DNA of 64,000 nt from Acidimicrobiia bacterium. GTDB taxonomy: Bacteria; Actinomycetota; Acidimicrobiia; Acidimicrobiales; Bin134. The stretch is from assembly GCA_022822905.1 (NCBI GenBank), contig JAJDYE010000006.1:62001-126000 (forward strand). The letters run 5' to 3'. The translations under genes were made by a program, and so were the position numbers. Shown here piece by piece: positions 33,703 to 42,130 of this stretch. The number at the start of each line of letters is the position of its first letter. Within the stretch, counting starts at the first letter, position 1. The notes beneath the pieces are model-generated. The model did not search any database. It was not told the origin of the DNA and worked only from the letters and a program-made list of their open reading frames with translations.

Positions 33703-34022
33703 CCGCGCTTGGGTTTGTAGCGCTGGCGGTGGCGGGAACCCTGCTTCGGGCCACCACCTCGCAGCGCTTCAACTCCCCCACCTGGCCGTGGGGCACGCTC
33801 GGGGTAAACGTACTCGGCAGCTTCGCCCTCGGCCTGCTGGCAGGCACCGGCAACCCCGTGATGACCGCAGTAGGCGTCGGCGGCCTGGGATCGCTTACCA
33901 CACTGTCGACCCTTGCCGTAGAACTGACCGCCCTCGGGCGCACCCGCGCCATCGCCTACGCCGCTGTCAGTCTCGCCTTGGGTCTGGCCGCCGCCGCCGG
34001 CGGATTGGCGATCTCCAGCTGA
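33699..34022 (+). CDS. crcB: Fluoride channel CrcB/Fluc subunit 2
   Basis: 107 residues, four short helices, with GTLGVNVLGSFALGLLAG and GLGSLTTLSTLAVEL matching the paired gene. ATGA overlap with subunit 1 indicates coupled translation of a heterodimer. Tail-to-tail with serS, 6 bases apart. Confidence 0.87.
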   Translation: MTALGFVALAVAGTLLRATTSQRFNSPTWPWGTLGVNVLGSFALGLLAGTGNPVMTAVGVGGLGSLTTLSTLAVELTALGRTRAIAYAAVSLALGLAAAAGGLAISS

Positions 34023-34028
34023 GCAGAA

Positions 34029-35303
34029 TCAGAGAACGTCGCGGCCCAGGTAGGGGCGCAGGGGTTCGGGGATGGCTACGGAGCCGTCGGGCTGGCGATG
34101 GGTCTCCACGAGTGCGGCCCATACTCGGGGGACGGCGAGGGCGGAGCCGTTGAGGGTGTGGAGGATGCGGGTGCCCTTCTCGCCGGTGGGCCGATAGCGG
34201 AGGTTGGCCCGGCGGGCCTGGTAGTCGGAGTACCAGGACACCGACGACACCTCTAGCCACTGGTCGGCGCCGGGGGCGTACACCTCCACGTCCCACGACC
34301 GGTGGTGGGATTGGCCCAGGTCGCCGGTGCAGATGTCCACGACGCGATAGGCCAAGCCCAGATCGGCCACCGCGGCCTCGGCCCGCTCCAGGATCTCAGC
34401 GTGGACCGCTGGGGCCTGGTCGGGGGTGGCGTAGGCCAGTATCTCCACCTTGTCGAACTCGTGGACACGCAGCAGGCCCCGGGTGTCGCGGCCCGCGGCG
34501 CCAGCCTCACGGCGGTAGCAGGGGGTGTAGGCCATCATCCTCATGGGCAGGTCGGCCTCGTCGAGAATCTCGCCCGAGGCCAGAGAGGTGAGCGGCACCT
34601 CGGCGGTGGGAATGGCCCACAGGTCGTCGCGCTCCAGCCAGTAGGCGTCGTCGGCGAACTTGGGGAGCTGGCCGGTGCTCACCATCACCTGGCTGTGGAC
34701 CAGGGTGGGCGGGCGGATCTCCTCGTAGCGGTCGGCGTTGCGATTCAGCCCGAATTGAACCATGGCCCGGGCCAGCGAAGCCCCCGGGCCCCGGAGCATG
34801 GCGAACATGGACCCCGACAGCTTGGCAGCGCGCTCCATGTCCAGCCAGCCGGCCTCCACCGCGAACTCCCAATGGGGCACCCGCTGGTGCTCGCCGTAGG
34901 CATCGGGGTCGAAGTTCTCCACCCGTAGCACCGGGTTGTCGCCCTCATCTTCGCCGTCGGGCACATCGGCGGCGGGCAGGTTGGGGATGTGCAGCAGCAA
35001 GTCATGGATCTCGGCGGCCACCGAGTCGGCCTCTTCGGCCAGGGCCTTGCCCTGCTCGCCCCGTGTGCGGCTTCGGGCCGCAGCCTCGTCGGCCTCGGCG
35101 TCGCGGCCATCGCGCTTGAGCTGTCCCACTTTCTGGGACAACTCCTTCACCTCGTGGCGCATCGCATCGCGCTCGGTGGTGAGATAGCGGTGACGCTCAT
35201 CCAAGGCCGCCACCTGCTCCAGCTCCGACAGGTCGATTCCCCGGCGGGCCAGCCCGGCCCGCACTGCGTGGTACTCGTTGCGCACCAGGCGCAGATCGAT
35301 CAT
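34029..35303 (-). CDS. serS: Seryl-tRNA synthetase
   Basis: 424 residues. The N-terminal ~100 residues form the tRNA-binding coiled-coil arm (LTTERDAMRHEVKELSQKVG). Class II motifs 2 and 3 appear in YRREAGAAGRDTRGLLRVHEF and LNGSALAVPRVWAALVE. ATG overlaps the ctaG TGA (ATGA). Confidence 0.97.
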   Translation of the reverse strand: MIDLRLVRNEYHAVRAGLARRGIDLSELEQVAALDERHRYLTTERDAMRHEVKELSQKVGQLKRDGRDAEADEAAARSRTRGEQGKALAEEADSVAAEIHDLLLHIPNLPAADVPDGEDEGDNPVLRVENFDPDAYGEHQRVPHWEFAVEAGWLDMERAAKLSGSMFAMLRGPGASLARAMVQFGLNRNADRYEEIRPPTLVHSQVMVSTGQLPKFADDAYWLERDDLWAIPTAEVPLTSLASGEILDEADLPMRMMAYTPCYRREAGAAGRDTRGLLRVHEFDKVEILAYATPDQAPAVHAEILERAEAAVADLGLAYRVVDICTGDLGQSHHRSWDVEVYAPGADQWLEVSSVSWYSDYQARRANLRYRPTGEKGTRILHTLNGSALAVPRVWAALVETHRQPDGSVAIPEPLRPYLGRDVL

Positions 35304-36211
35304 CGAGACCCGTTAGTGGAGTTGGAGCCGTTGGATCCGGACGTGACCGGAACTCGGGTGTCGGCGGCGATGGGCCCGGAGGGGACGGTGGTCACGACGC
35401 GCATCTCTGTATTGTCCCGCTGCTGGGCGCCGGCCCAGCGGAAGAACAGCACCCCGATCCACGTCCACAGATACATCCCCCCCACCAACTTCATGATCAG
35501 CCCGGCGGCCTGCTGGTCGGCCTGAAGGCCGATGCCCCACAGGCGCACATCGTGGTCATAGGCGCTGTAAACCGCCCCCTGGGCGAAGGTCAGGAATCCT
35601 CCGGGCACGGTGGGCACCACCGACATCAAGAACAGGTAGACCATCTTGCCGGTAGGGCGCATGTGCAACTCGGGGAAGGGGCCGCAAACCGGCAGCCACA
35701 TCAGCATCGCCGAGCCGAACAGCAGCAGGTGGACGAAGTAGTGAAGGGCGCCGCTCTCCACCGAGGTGTTGACCACCCAGGGGATGTGGCTCACCGCCAC
35801 CATGAAGTTGAACAGGATCCCGGCGGCCACCGGGCGGGCCAGCCGCCGCACCCAGACCCCCACGCTGCCGTCGCCGCTGAGCGCCAACCGGGCCAGCCAT
35901 TCGGGAACGGCGCCCAACAGCAGAGGGGGCACCACCAGGGTGATGAGCAGGTGTTGGATCATGTGGACCGAGTACAGGTACTCCTCGGAGATGTCGTGCA
36001 TCGGCCAATCGCTGGCCACCCACAGCAACACCATCGCCCCGACGAAGGCCAGTTTGTGATGGCGGGCGAAGGGGGGCCCGCCGATGGGGGCGGCCTTGGG
36101 GGCGATGATCCGGGCCGCGTACCAGGCCATGGCAATAGCGGCCAGCAGGATTATCCACACCTCGGCATGGGGCTGGTACCGCCAGATATCGGTGTCGGCC
36201 GCGAAGACCAC
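35300..36211 (-). CDS. ctaG: CtaG-family cytochrome c oxidase assembly protein
   Basis: 303 residues from GTG at 36211, about seven helices. MHDISEEYLYSVHMIQHLLI with its conserved His, the HIPWVVNTSVESGALHYFVH segment and FLMSVVPTVPGGFLTFA are typical of caa3-type CtaG, which helps build the copper centre. The C-terminus is a Ser/Asn/Gly-rich tail (SGSNGSNSTNGSR). It starts 14 bases after oxidase subunit IV in the same operon. Confidence 0.85.
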   Translation of the reverse strand: MVFAADTDIWRYQPHAEVWIILLAAIAMAWYAARIIAPKAAPIGGPPFARHHKLAFVGAMVLLWVASDWPMHDISEEYLYSVHMIQHLLITLVVPPLLLGAVPEWLARLALSGDGSVGVWVRRLARPVAAGILFNFMVAVSHIPWVVNTSVESGALHYFVHLLLFGSAMLMWLPVCGPFPELHMRPTGKMVYLFLMSVVPTVPGGFLTFAQGAVYSAYDHDVRLWGIGLQADQQAAGLIMKLVGGMYLWTWIGVLFFRWAGAQQRDNTEMRVVTTVPSGPIAADTRVPVTSGSNGSNSTNGSR

Positions 36212-36225
36212 GACGGCCAGTCCGT

Positions 36226-36618
36226 CTACCAGAAGCGGAAGGCGGTCAGCATCACCATGTACACCGCCATGGCCAAGATCAGACCGAAGACAAACAAACG
36301 CCAGAAGATCGGAGAGTCGAACTTCAGGTGCATGAAGAAGGCCACCACCAAGAAGAACTTCAGCAGCATCATGATCACGAGCATGATGATGATGGCGGTG
36401 TCGCCCCACCCGTGCACCGTCTCGAAGTAGGTGAACACCTCGAACGCGGTGAGCAGCGCGAGGTAGATGGCCACCTTGACATAGAGCCAGTTGGATGGAT
36501 GGGCGTGCCCGCCCGCAGACGCGTGCTCCTCGGGAGCGTGGGCCGTGGGAGTGGCCTCGCGCATGGACTCGTCGGATGCTTGGGCGGTATCGGCGGAGCC
36601 TGGGGTGACGGTGGCCAT
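36226..36618 (-). CDS. Cytochrome c oxidase subunit IV (prokaryotic type)
   Basis: 130 residues from ATG at 36618. A His-rich N-terminal tail (HAPEEHASAGGHAHPSN) precedes three helices (VKVAIYLALLTAFEVFTYF; IIIMLVIMMLLKFFLVVAFF; FVFGLILAMAVYMVMLTAF). FFMHLKFDSPIFWRLF is the usual signature. Sits between subunit III and ctaG. Confidence 0.85.
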   Translation of the reverse strand: MATVTPGSADTAQASDESMREATPTAHAPEEHASAGGHAHPSNWLYVKVAIYLALLTAFEVFTYFETVHGWGDTAIIIMLVIMMLLKFFLVVAFFMHLKFDSPIFWRLFVFGLILAMAVYMVMLTAFRFW

Positions 36619-36626
36619 GACGAATC

Positions 36627-37244
36627 CTATTGCGGGAAGAGGTACACGATCGTGAAGATAACGATCCAGACGACGTCGACGAAGTGCCAGTACAAACCGA
36701 TGATCTCCACTGTCTCGGCCCGCTCCGGGCCGAGGTTGCCCCGCATCGACATCACCAGCAGCGACATCAGCATGACGATGCCGATGGTGACGTGAGCGCC
36801 GTGGAATCCGGTTAGGGCGTAGAAGGCAGAGCCGAACAGGTTGGTGGTGAACCCGAGGCCCTCGCTGTAGAAGGCGGTGAACTCGTACACCTGCCCGGCC
36901 ACGAAAGTGGCGCCCAGCGCGGCGGTGGTGGCCAGCCAGATGCGGTTGCCCCGCAGATCGCCCCGGGCGATGGACGACACCGCGAACACCATGGTCAGCG
37001 AGCTCATCAAAAGCACAAACGAGCTGACCGAGGTGAACGGGATGTCGAACACGTCGTTGGGGCCGACGTCGTCGGGGCCGATGCGCCCCTTGTTGAACAT
37101 GTAGGTGGAGATGAGCCCGCCGAACAGCAGGCACTCCGAGCCCAGGAACACCCACATGGCCAGCTTCTCGTTGGAGAGGCCGGTGCTGGTGTGGTGCTCT
37201 CCGTCATGGTGCTCTGGGGTGTGAGCGGGCGCCTCGGCGGTCAT
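36627..37244 (-). CDS. ctaE: Cytochrome c oxidase subunit III
   Basis: 205 residues from ATG at 37244, five helices, the short actinobacterial form. KLAMWVFLGSECLLFGGLIS, YSEGLGFTTNLFGSAFYALTG and FHGAHVTIGIVMLMSL match the family, and it ends in WHFVDVVWIVIFTIVYL. The N-terminus is His-rich (HTPEHHDGEHHTS). Starts 4 bases after ctaD. Confidence 0.93.
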   Translation of the reverse strand: MTAEAPAHTPEHHDGEHHTSTGLSNEKLAMWVFLGSECLLFGGLISTYMFNKGRIGPDDVGPNDVFDIPFTSVSSFVLLMSSLTMVFAVSSIARGDLRGNRIWLATTAALGATFVAGQVYEFTAFYSEGLGFTTNLFGSAFYALTGFHGAHVTIGIVMLMSLLVMSMRGNLGPERAETVEIIGLYWHFVDVVWIVIFTIVYLFPQ

Positions 37245-37248
37245 TGTC

Positions 37249-39333
37249 TCAGCCAACGGTCGCCTCCTCGGTTTCTGCCGGCTCGTCAGCCGACGCCGAC
37301 TCGCCGTTGCCGCTGGGTCCGCCGTTGCTGTCGGGGTCGCCATGGTCGTCGCCGTCATCGTCGTCATGGTGATCGTCGTGGTGGCCGGCGGCGTCGGGGT
37401 CGTCGGCCGGCTCCAGAATCCAGCCGTAGATGGCCCCGATCAGGAACACCAGTCCGGCGGCGGCCAGCCACAAGTTGTAGATGAGGCCGTAGCCCACCAG
37501 CAGGATGCCCCCGCCCAGAACGATGGGCCAGTACGACGGAGACGGCAAGTGCACGTTGGTGTTGCTGCCGTCGTGGGCGATCTCCGAGGTGGGAGCGGCC
37601 CTCACCACCCGGCCGCTCTCGTCTTTGCCGTACTTGCGGTGCCAGAAGTGGTCGAGGCGGTCCACCTGTATGTCCTCGTCGAAGTTGTGCTCGGGCACCG
37701 GGGAGGCGGTCATCCACTCCAGTCCCCGGGCGTCCCACGGGTCGGGCCCCACATCGGGCCGACCGGCCCGCCGCCAGTTCCGGGTGCTCGCGTACACGTT
37801 CCAGAAGAACATGGCCACCCCGATGGCGATCACGAACGCCCCGATGGTGGCCACCATGTTCCAGAGGGCAAAGCCCTCGTCGGCCCGATAGGTGGCGATG
37901 CGCCGGGACATGCCCTGCAAGCCGAGGATGTGCATGGGGCCGAACGTGAAGTTGAACCCGATGAGCATCACCCAGAAGCTGGCCTTGCCCCACGCCTCGC
38001 TGAGCTTGTAGCCGAACGCCTTGGGCCACCAGTAGTAGAAGCCGCCGAACAGCCCGAGCAGCGCCCCGCCGAAGATCACATAGTGGAAGTGGGCCACGAT
38101 GTAATAGGTGTCGGTTTGCTGGGTGTCGGAGGGCGCGATGGCGTGGGTCACCCCCGAGAGCCCGCCGATGGTGAACATCGACACCACGCCCACGGCGTAG
38201 AGCATGGGGGTGGTAAATCGCAATCGCCCCCGGTACATGGTGGCCAGCCAGTTGAGGATCTTCACCCCGGTGGGCACGGCGATGAACATGGTGGACACCG
38301 AGAACGCGGCCACCGACAGCGGCCCCACGCCGGAGGTGAACATGTGGTGGGCCCACACCCCCCAGCCCATGAAGCCGATGGCGATGCCGGAGGCCACCAT
38401 GAAGTGGTAGCCGAACAGCGGCTTGCGGGAGAACGTGGGGATGATCTCCGACACGATCCCGAAGGCGGGCAATATCAGGATGTACACCTCGGGATGGCCG
38501 AATATCCAGAACAGGTGCTGCCATAGCAGCGGATCGGCCCCGGCCTCCACGTTGAAGAAGTTGGCGTCCCACAGCCGGTCGAACATCAACAGGAACAGGG
38601 CCACGGTGATCACCGGGAGGGCGAACAGCAACAGGAACTGGGTGATGAGCAGCATCCAGGTGAGCACCGGCATCCGGAAGAAGCTCATGCCCGGCGTTCG
38701 CATGTTCAACACGGTCACGATCAGGTTGATGGCGCTCACCAGCGACGCGATGCCCAGTATCTGCAACCCGACGGCGTAGAAGTCGATGCCCTTGGAGGGC
38801 GAGAAAAGCAGGCCGGTGTTGGGGGCGTAGGCGAACCAGCCGCCGTCGGGCGCGTTCTGGAACCAGCCGCCGACGAGGATCGAGGAGGTGAGCAGCAGAC
38901 CGCCGGCCAAAAAGCACCAGAAGCTGAAGGCGTTGAGGCGCGGGAAGGCCACGTCTCGGGCCCCCACTTGCAGGGGAAGCAGGTAGTTGGCGAAGGCGGC
39001 GGCCATGGGCATGATCACCAGGAACACCATGGTCACGCCGTGCATGGTGAACACGCCGTTGTAGGTGCCGGCCCCGATAACCGAGCCGTTGGGGGTTGCC
39101 AACTGGAGGCGGATGAACAGGGCCTCGGCCCCGCCCACCAGGAAGAAGAACAGGGCCGCGGCGCCGTACATGATGCCGATGCGCTTGTGGTCGACGGTGA
39201 ACAGCCAGCTCCTCCAGCCCTCGCTGCCCTGGGGCCGAGTGAAGACGCCGAGGGGGCGATGGGCGATGGCCGGGCCAGCCGGCAGCGCCAGGGTCTCCTC
39301 GGGGGCGGTGATCGTGCGGTCGGTGACGGTCAT
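37249..39333 (-). CDS. ctaD: Cytochrome c oxidase subunit I
   Basis: 694-residue catalytic subunit. All metal ligands are present: His98 (VFTMHGVTM) and His417 for low-spin heme a, His280 with Tyr284 (GHPEVY), His329-His330 (VWAHHM) for CuB and His415 (AHFHYV) for the high-spin heme. Type A1 by GHPEVY. The C-terminus beyond ~640 is an unusual His/Asp-rich tail (GHHDDHHDDDDGDDHGD) that could bind copper or other metals. Downstream of subunit II in the same operon. Confidence 0.96.
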   Translation of the reverse strand: MTVTDRTITAPEETLALPAGPAIAHRPLGVFTRPQGSEGWRSWLFTVDHKRIGIMYGAAALFFFLVGGAEALFIRLQLATPNGSVIGAGTYNGVFTMHGVTMVFLVIMPMAAAFANYLLPLQVGARDVAFPRLNAFSFWCFLAGGLLLTSSILVGGWFQNAPDGGWFAYAPNTGLLFSPSKGIDFYAVGLQILGIASLVSAINLIVTVLNMRTPGMSFFRMPVLTWMLLITQFLLLFALPVITVALFLLMFDRLWDANFFNVEAGADPLLWQHLFWIFGHPEVYILILPAFGIVSEIIPTFSRKPLFGYHFMVASGIAIGFMGWGVWAHHMFTSGVGPLSVAAFSVSTMFIAVPTGVKILNWLATMYRGRLRFTTPMLYAVGVVSMFTIGGLSGVTHAIAPSDTQQTDTYYIVAHFHYVIFGGALLGLFGGFYYWWPKAFGYKLSEAWGKASFWVMLIGFNFTFGPMHILGLQGMSRRIATYRADEGFALWNMVATIGAFVIAIGVAMFFWNVYASTRNWRRAGRPDVGPDPWDARGLEWMTASPVPEHNFDEDIQVDRLDHFWHRKYGKDESGRVVRAAPTSEIAHDGSNTNVHLPSPSYWPIVLGGGILLVGYGLIYNLWLAAAGLVFLIGAIYGWILEPADDPDAAGHHDDHHDDDDGDDHGDPDSNGGPSGNGESASADEPAETEEATVG

Positions 39334-39343
39334 GCAATCACAA

Positions 39344-40609
39344 TCAGTCGAGGGTGGACAGGAAGGCGACGACGTTGTCGATGTCGGTGGGGCTCAACCC
39401 GGTGCGGGCGGGCATGCCCCGGAGGTCGTTGGCATCAGCCGGCTTGCGCTCGGGGGCGTTGTAGATCCAGGCTTCCAGTTCTCCCCGGTTGAGCGTGCCG
39501 CTGTCGGCTAGCTCCAGGTAGGGGATGTGGTCGCCGGCGTTGAGATAGAGATCGAAGGCCGACCCGGCGAAGGTGCCTCGGGTCATCAGGTGGGTCAGGT
39601 TGGGCGCTGCGCCGGCCACCAGCTCGGTGGTGAGCACCGGGCCGGCGCTGCCGCCGTTGTGCTCGCCGTAGATGTCCCAGTCGTCGGGGGGCGAACCAGC
39701 GGCCCCGCCTCGGTTGGCTGCCGAGGTGAGCCCGTTGACCACGTGGCAGCTTGCGCACTGCTGGCTGAATGTCGCCCAGCCCTCGCCTGCTGGCGTGCCC
39801 TCTACAGGGGCCTCAGCCGGGGTCATCTGGTTGTCGCGCCACTGGGCGAACTCGGCGGTGGGCAGGGCCACGGCCACCATCTTCATGTAGCCGTGGGACA
39901 GACCGCAGAACTCCGTACACTGCCCCCGGAAGCGGCCGGGCTCTTCGGATTGGATCACCCAGTCGTGGGAGCGGCCGGGAACCGCGTCGCGCTTCCCGTT
40001 CAGCTTGGGAATCCAGAAGGAGTGGATCACGTCGCGGGACTTGATGTCCAAGGCCACGTCCACCCCGACGGGGATGACCAGCTCGTTGGCGGTCACGAAA
40101 TCGGGTGGGGTGTCGGTGTCGCCGTCGAGGTGGTACTGGTACTCCCACCACCACTGCTGGCCGATCACGGTGACGGTGATGTCCTCGTCGGAAGCCTTCA
40201 CATCGTCGAGCGCGAACAGGGCCACCAGGGTGAACACCGAGATCACCGCCAACAGCACGGTCGGCACAATGGTCCAGGCGATCTCGAGGCGGTTGTTTCC
40301 GTGAGTCTGCTCGGGGAACTCGTCGTCGTCGTAGTAGCCGTACTCGCCATCGCCGGTCTCTGAGCCTGACACCCGATAGCGCCACCACAGGGCCAACACC
40401 GCCCCCTGGACCAAGAAGAACACCACGCCAGCCACGATGAAGATGGGGTTGATGAGCTCGGCGATGTCGCGGCCCTGGCGGCCGACGGGCGACAGCGTGG
40501 ACAGCGGGTGGTCTTTGTCCACCACGATGGCCACCACGATCAAAGCGATGGTGCCGGCGATCACCAGCAGGCTGGACAGCCAGACCAGTCCCCTAGCCCG
40601 CCCGCTCAT
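39344..40609 (-). CDS. ctaC: Cytochrome c oxidase subunit II fused to cytochrome c (caa3-type)
   Basis: 421 residues from ATG at 40609. Three hydrophobic N-terminal segments are followed by the CuA domain (VIHSFWIPKLNGKRDAVPG; GQCTEFCGLSHGYMKM with both Cys, His and Met). A cytochrome c domain with CASCH at 285-289 follows, with Met candidates near the C-terminus (LRGMPARTG). The fusion is the caa3 arrangement, in which the enzyme carries its own electron-entry heme. Followed directly by ctaD. Confidence 0.94.
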   Translation of the reverse strand: MSGRARGLVWLSSLLVIAGTIALIVVAIVVDKDHPLSTLSPVGRQGRDIAELINPIFIVAGVVFFLVQGAVLALWWRYRVSGSETGDGEYGYYDDDEFPEQTHGNNRLEIAWTIVPTVLLAVISVFTLVALFALDDVKASDEDITVTVIGQQWWWEYQYHLDGDTDTPPDFVTANELVIPVGVDVALDIKSRDVIHSFWIPKLNGKRDAVPGRSHDWVIQSEEPGRFRGQCTEFCGLSHGYMKMVAVALPTAEFAQWRDNQMTPAEAPVEGTPAGEGWATFSQQCASCHVVNGLTSAANRGGAAGSPPDDWDIYGEHNGGSAGPVLTTELVAGAAPNLTHLMTRGTFAGSAFDLYLNAGDHIPYLELADSGTLNRGELEAWIYNAPERKPADANDLRGMPARTGLSPTDIDNVVAFLSTLD

Positions 40610-40643
40610 CGGACACCGCCCCTCATCCGCGTGAGCGCCATCA

Positions 40644-41477
40644 CTAGTGGCCTCCGTTTTCGGCCGCGGGCTCGCCGTGCTCGTAGGCCGGCCCTTTGTG
40701 GTGGAAGTCGCGCGAGCCCATTGCCGCGGTGACCACCCCGGCAACCAGAACGCCGACACACACCAAGGCCACGGTTCCGGCGATCACCGACCGGCTGATC
40801 TTGGGGGCCACTGCGAACACCACCGCGATGAAGAAGATCACGGTGGCCACCGAACCGGCCACCATCACCGCGCTGAACTTCGACACGGTCAAGAACACGC
40901 GGGACAGGGCCAGCACCAGCACCGCCACGCCGATTGCCGCGGTCACGGGGTACTCGATGGGGCGCATTATGCGATTGCGCAGATTGCGGTTCACCACCGG
41001 ATCGGCCGTGGCCCGGTCGGCCCACGCGGCGAGCATCCACTCGAACACCGCCGCCGCCACGATCACCAGCCCGATCACGAAGATGGTGGCGTGGGTCACC
41101 AGACCCACAATCATCGCCCCCATCCCGGCGGCGGCCACGGCCGGCCAGTAATTGGCCTCCAGGTCGGCTTGGGGCTCAGGGGTCTGGCCGTCGTCCATCA
41201 GCTCGCCCACCGACTCGGCGTCGGCGTCACGGAAGGCCACCAAAAACAGGGCCACCAGCGCCGACATCACCGCGAAGCCCATCAGCACCACATAGCCCAC
41301 GTGGTCGCCGATGCCGCCCTTGTAGCCGAGGCTGAGCACGCCCACCCAGGTCTCCACGTTGAGCACCGCGAAGTACTCGGTTTCGCCCGCGCTGCCGCTG
41401 GCCACGCCGTAGACGGCGGCGGCGACCACTGCGGCCAGAGTGAAGCCGAAGAACAAGCGGAAGCCGGGGGTGAACAT
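40644..41477 (-). CDS. Polytopic membrane protein of the oxidase region
   Basis: 277 residues from ATG at 41477 with about seven hydrophobic segments. VLNVETWVGVLSLGYKGGIG and HVGYVVLMGFAVMSALVALFL lie in the first half. The C-terminus is His-rich (DFHHKGPAYEHGEPAAENGGH). It lies between the caa3 genes and the subunit III-like gene on the same strand. I do not recognise the family. Position suggests an accessory oxidase subunit. Confidence 0.7.
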   Translation of the reverse strand: MFTPGFRLFFGFTLAAVVAAAVYGVASGSAGETEYFAVLNVETWVGVLSLGYKGGIGDHVGYVVLMGFAVMSALVALFLVAFRDADAESVGELMDDGQTPEPQADLEANYWPAVAAAGMGAMIVGLVTHATIFVIGLVIVAAAVFEWMLAAWADRATADPVVNRNLRNRIMRPIEYPVTAAIGVAVLVLALSRVFLTVSKFSAVMVAGSVATVIFFIAVVFAVAPKISRSVIAGTVALVCVGVLVAGVVTAAMGSRDFHHKGPAYEHGEPAAENGGH

Positions 41478-41533
41478 TATTGCCCTGCCCAGCGGGGGTG
41501 AATGAGCTTGAATCCGATCAAGAACACCAGGGC

Positions 41534-42130
41534 CTACTTCAGCACGAAGATCGCCGTCCAGATGACGACATAGACGAATACAACGGCGTACCAGTAGATG
41601 GACGCGGCCACGAACCCGTCGGTCTGGCGGCTGCTGTACTGGCCGGCCAAAGCCCGAAAGGCCATGAGGAGCAGGAACACCAGGCCGATGCCGATCATGG
41701 CCAAGTGCGACCCTGAGATGACGTATATCAACGTGGCGGCGATCGACTCGTCGGCCACCAGCCCCATGTCGGTGTACTGGAACGAGGTGGTGACCACCAC
41801 CGACATGCCGAACAAGGTGGTCAGCGCGGTGGCCATGATGGCGTGGGTGCGGTCGTCGCGGGCGATGGAGTACACCGCCCACTGCATGGTGACCACCGAC
41901 ATGAGCATGGTCCACGCCGCCACCGTGGGCGGGGCCAACTGGATGTTGGCGCTCGAGGGGATCCACTCCCCGCCGTCGGAAAGCGCATCGGAGCGCTCCC
42001 GCAGATAAACCGCCAGCAGGGCGGCGAAGTACATGAGCGAGGCGGCGGTGCCGAACACCGTGCCCACCAGCAGGGTGCGCTGACGGGGCAGCGGTGCGGC
42101 CAGCGGCGTGCCTACGGCAATATCAGCCAT
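41534..42130 (-). CDS. Second heme-copper oxidase subunit III-like protein
   Basis: 198 residues, five helices. FGTAASLMYFAALLAVYLRE, VTMQWAVYSIARDDRTHAIM, ISGSHLAMIGIGLVFLLLMA and IYWYAVVFVYVVIWTAIFVL follow the subunit III pattern, with SGSHLAMI in place of the usual GFHGxHV. Start codon overlaps the stop of the COX1-like gene (base 42130), so the two proteins are probably made together. A second, divergent copy besides ctaE. Confidence 0.8.
   Translation of the reverse strand: MADIAVGTPLAAPLPRQRTLLVGTVFGTAASLMYFAALLAVYLRERSDALSDGGEWIPSSANIQLAPPTVAAWTMLMSVVTMQWAVYSIARDDRTHAIMATALTTLFGMSVVVTTSFQYTDMGLVADESIAATLIYVISGSHLAMIGIGLVFLLLMAFRALAGQYSSRQTDGFVAASIYWYAVVFVYVVIWTAIFVLK

Noticed and set aside
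37364..39337. Long minus-strand frame of 657 residues over ctaD
   Set aside because: Arg/His/Pro-rich shadow in another frame of ctaD; a known artefact of GC-rich DNA.
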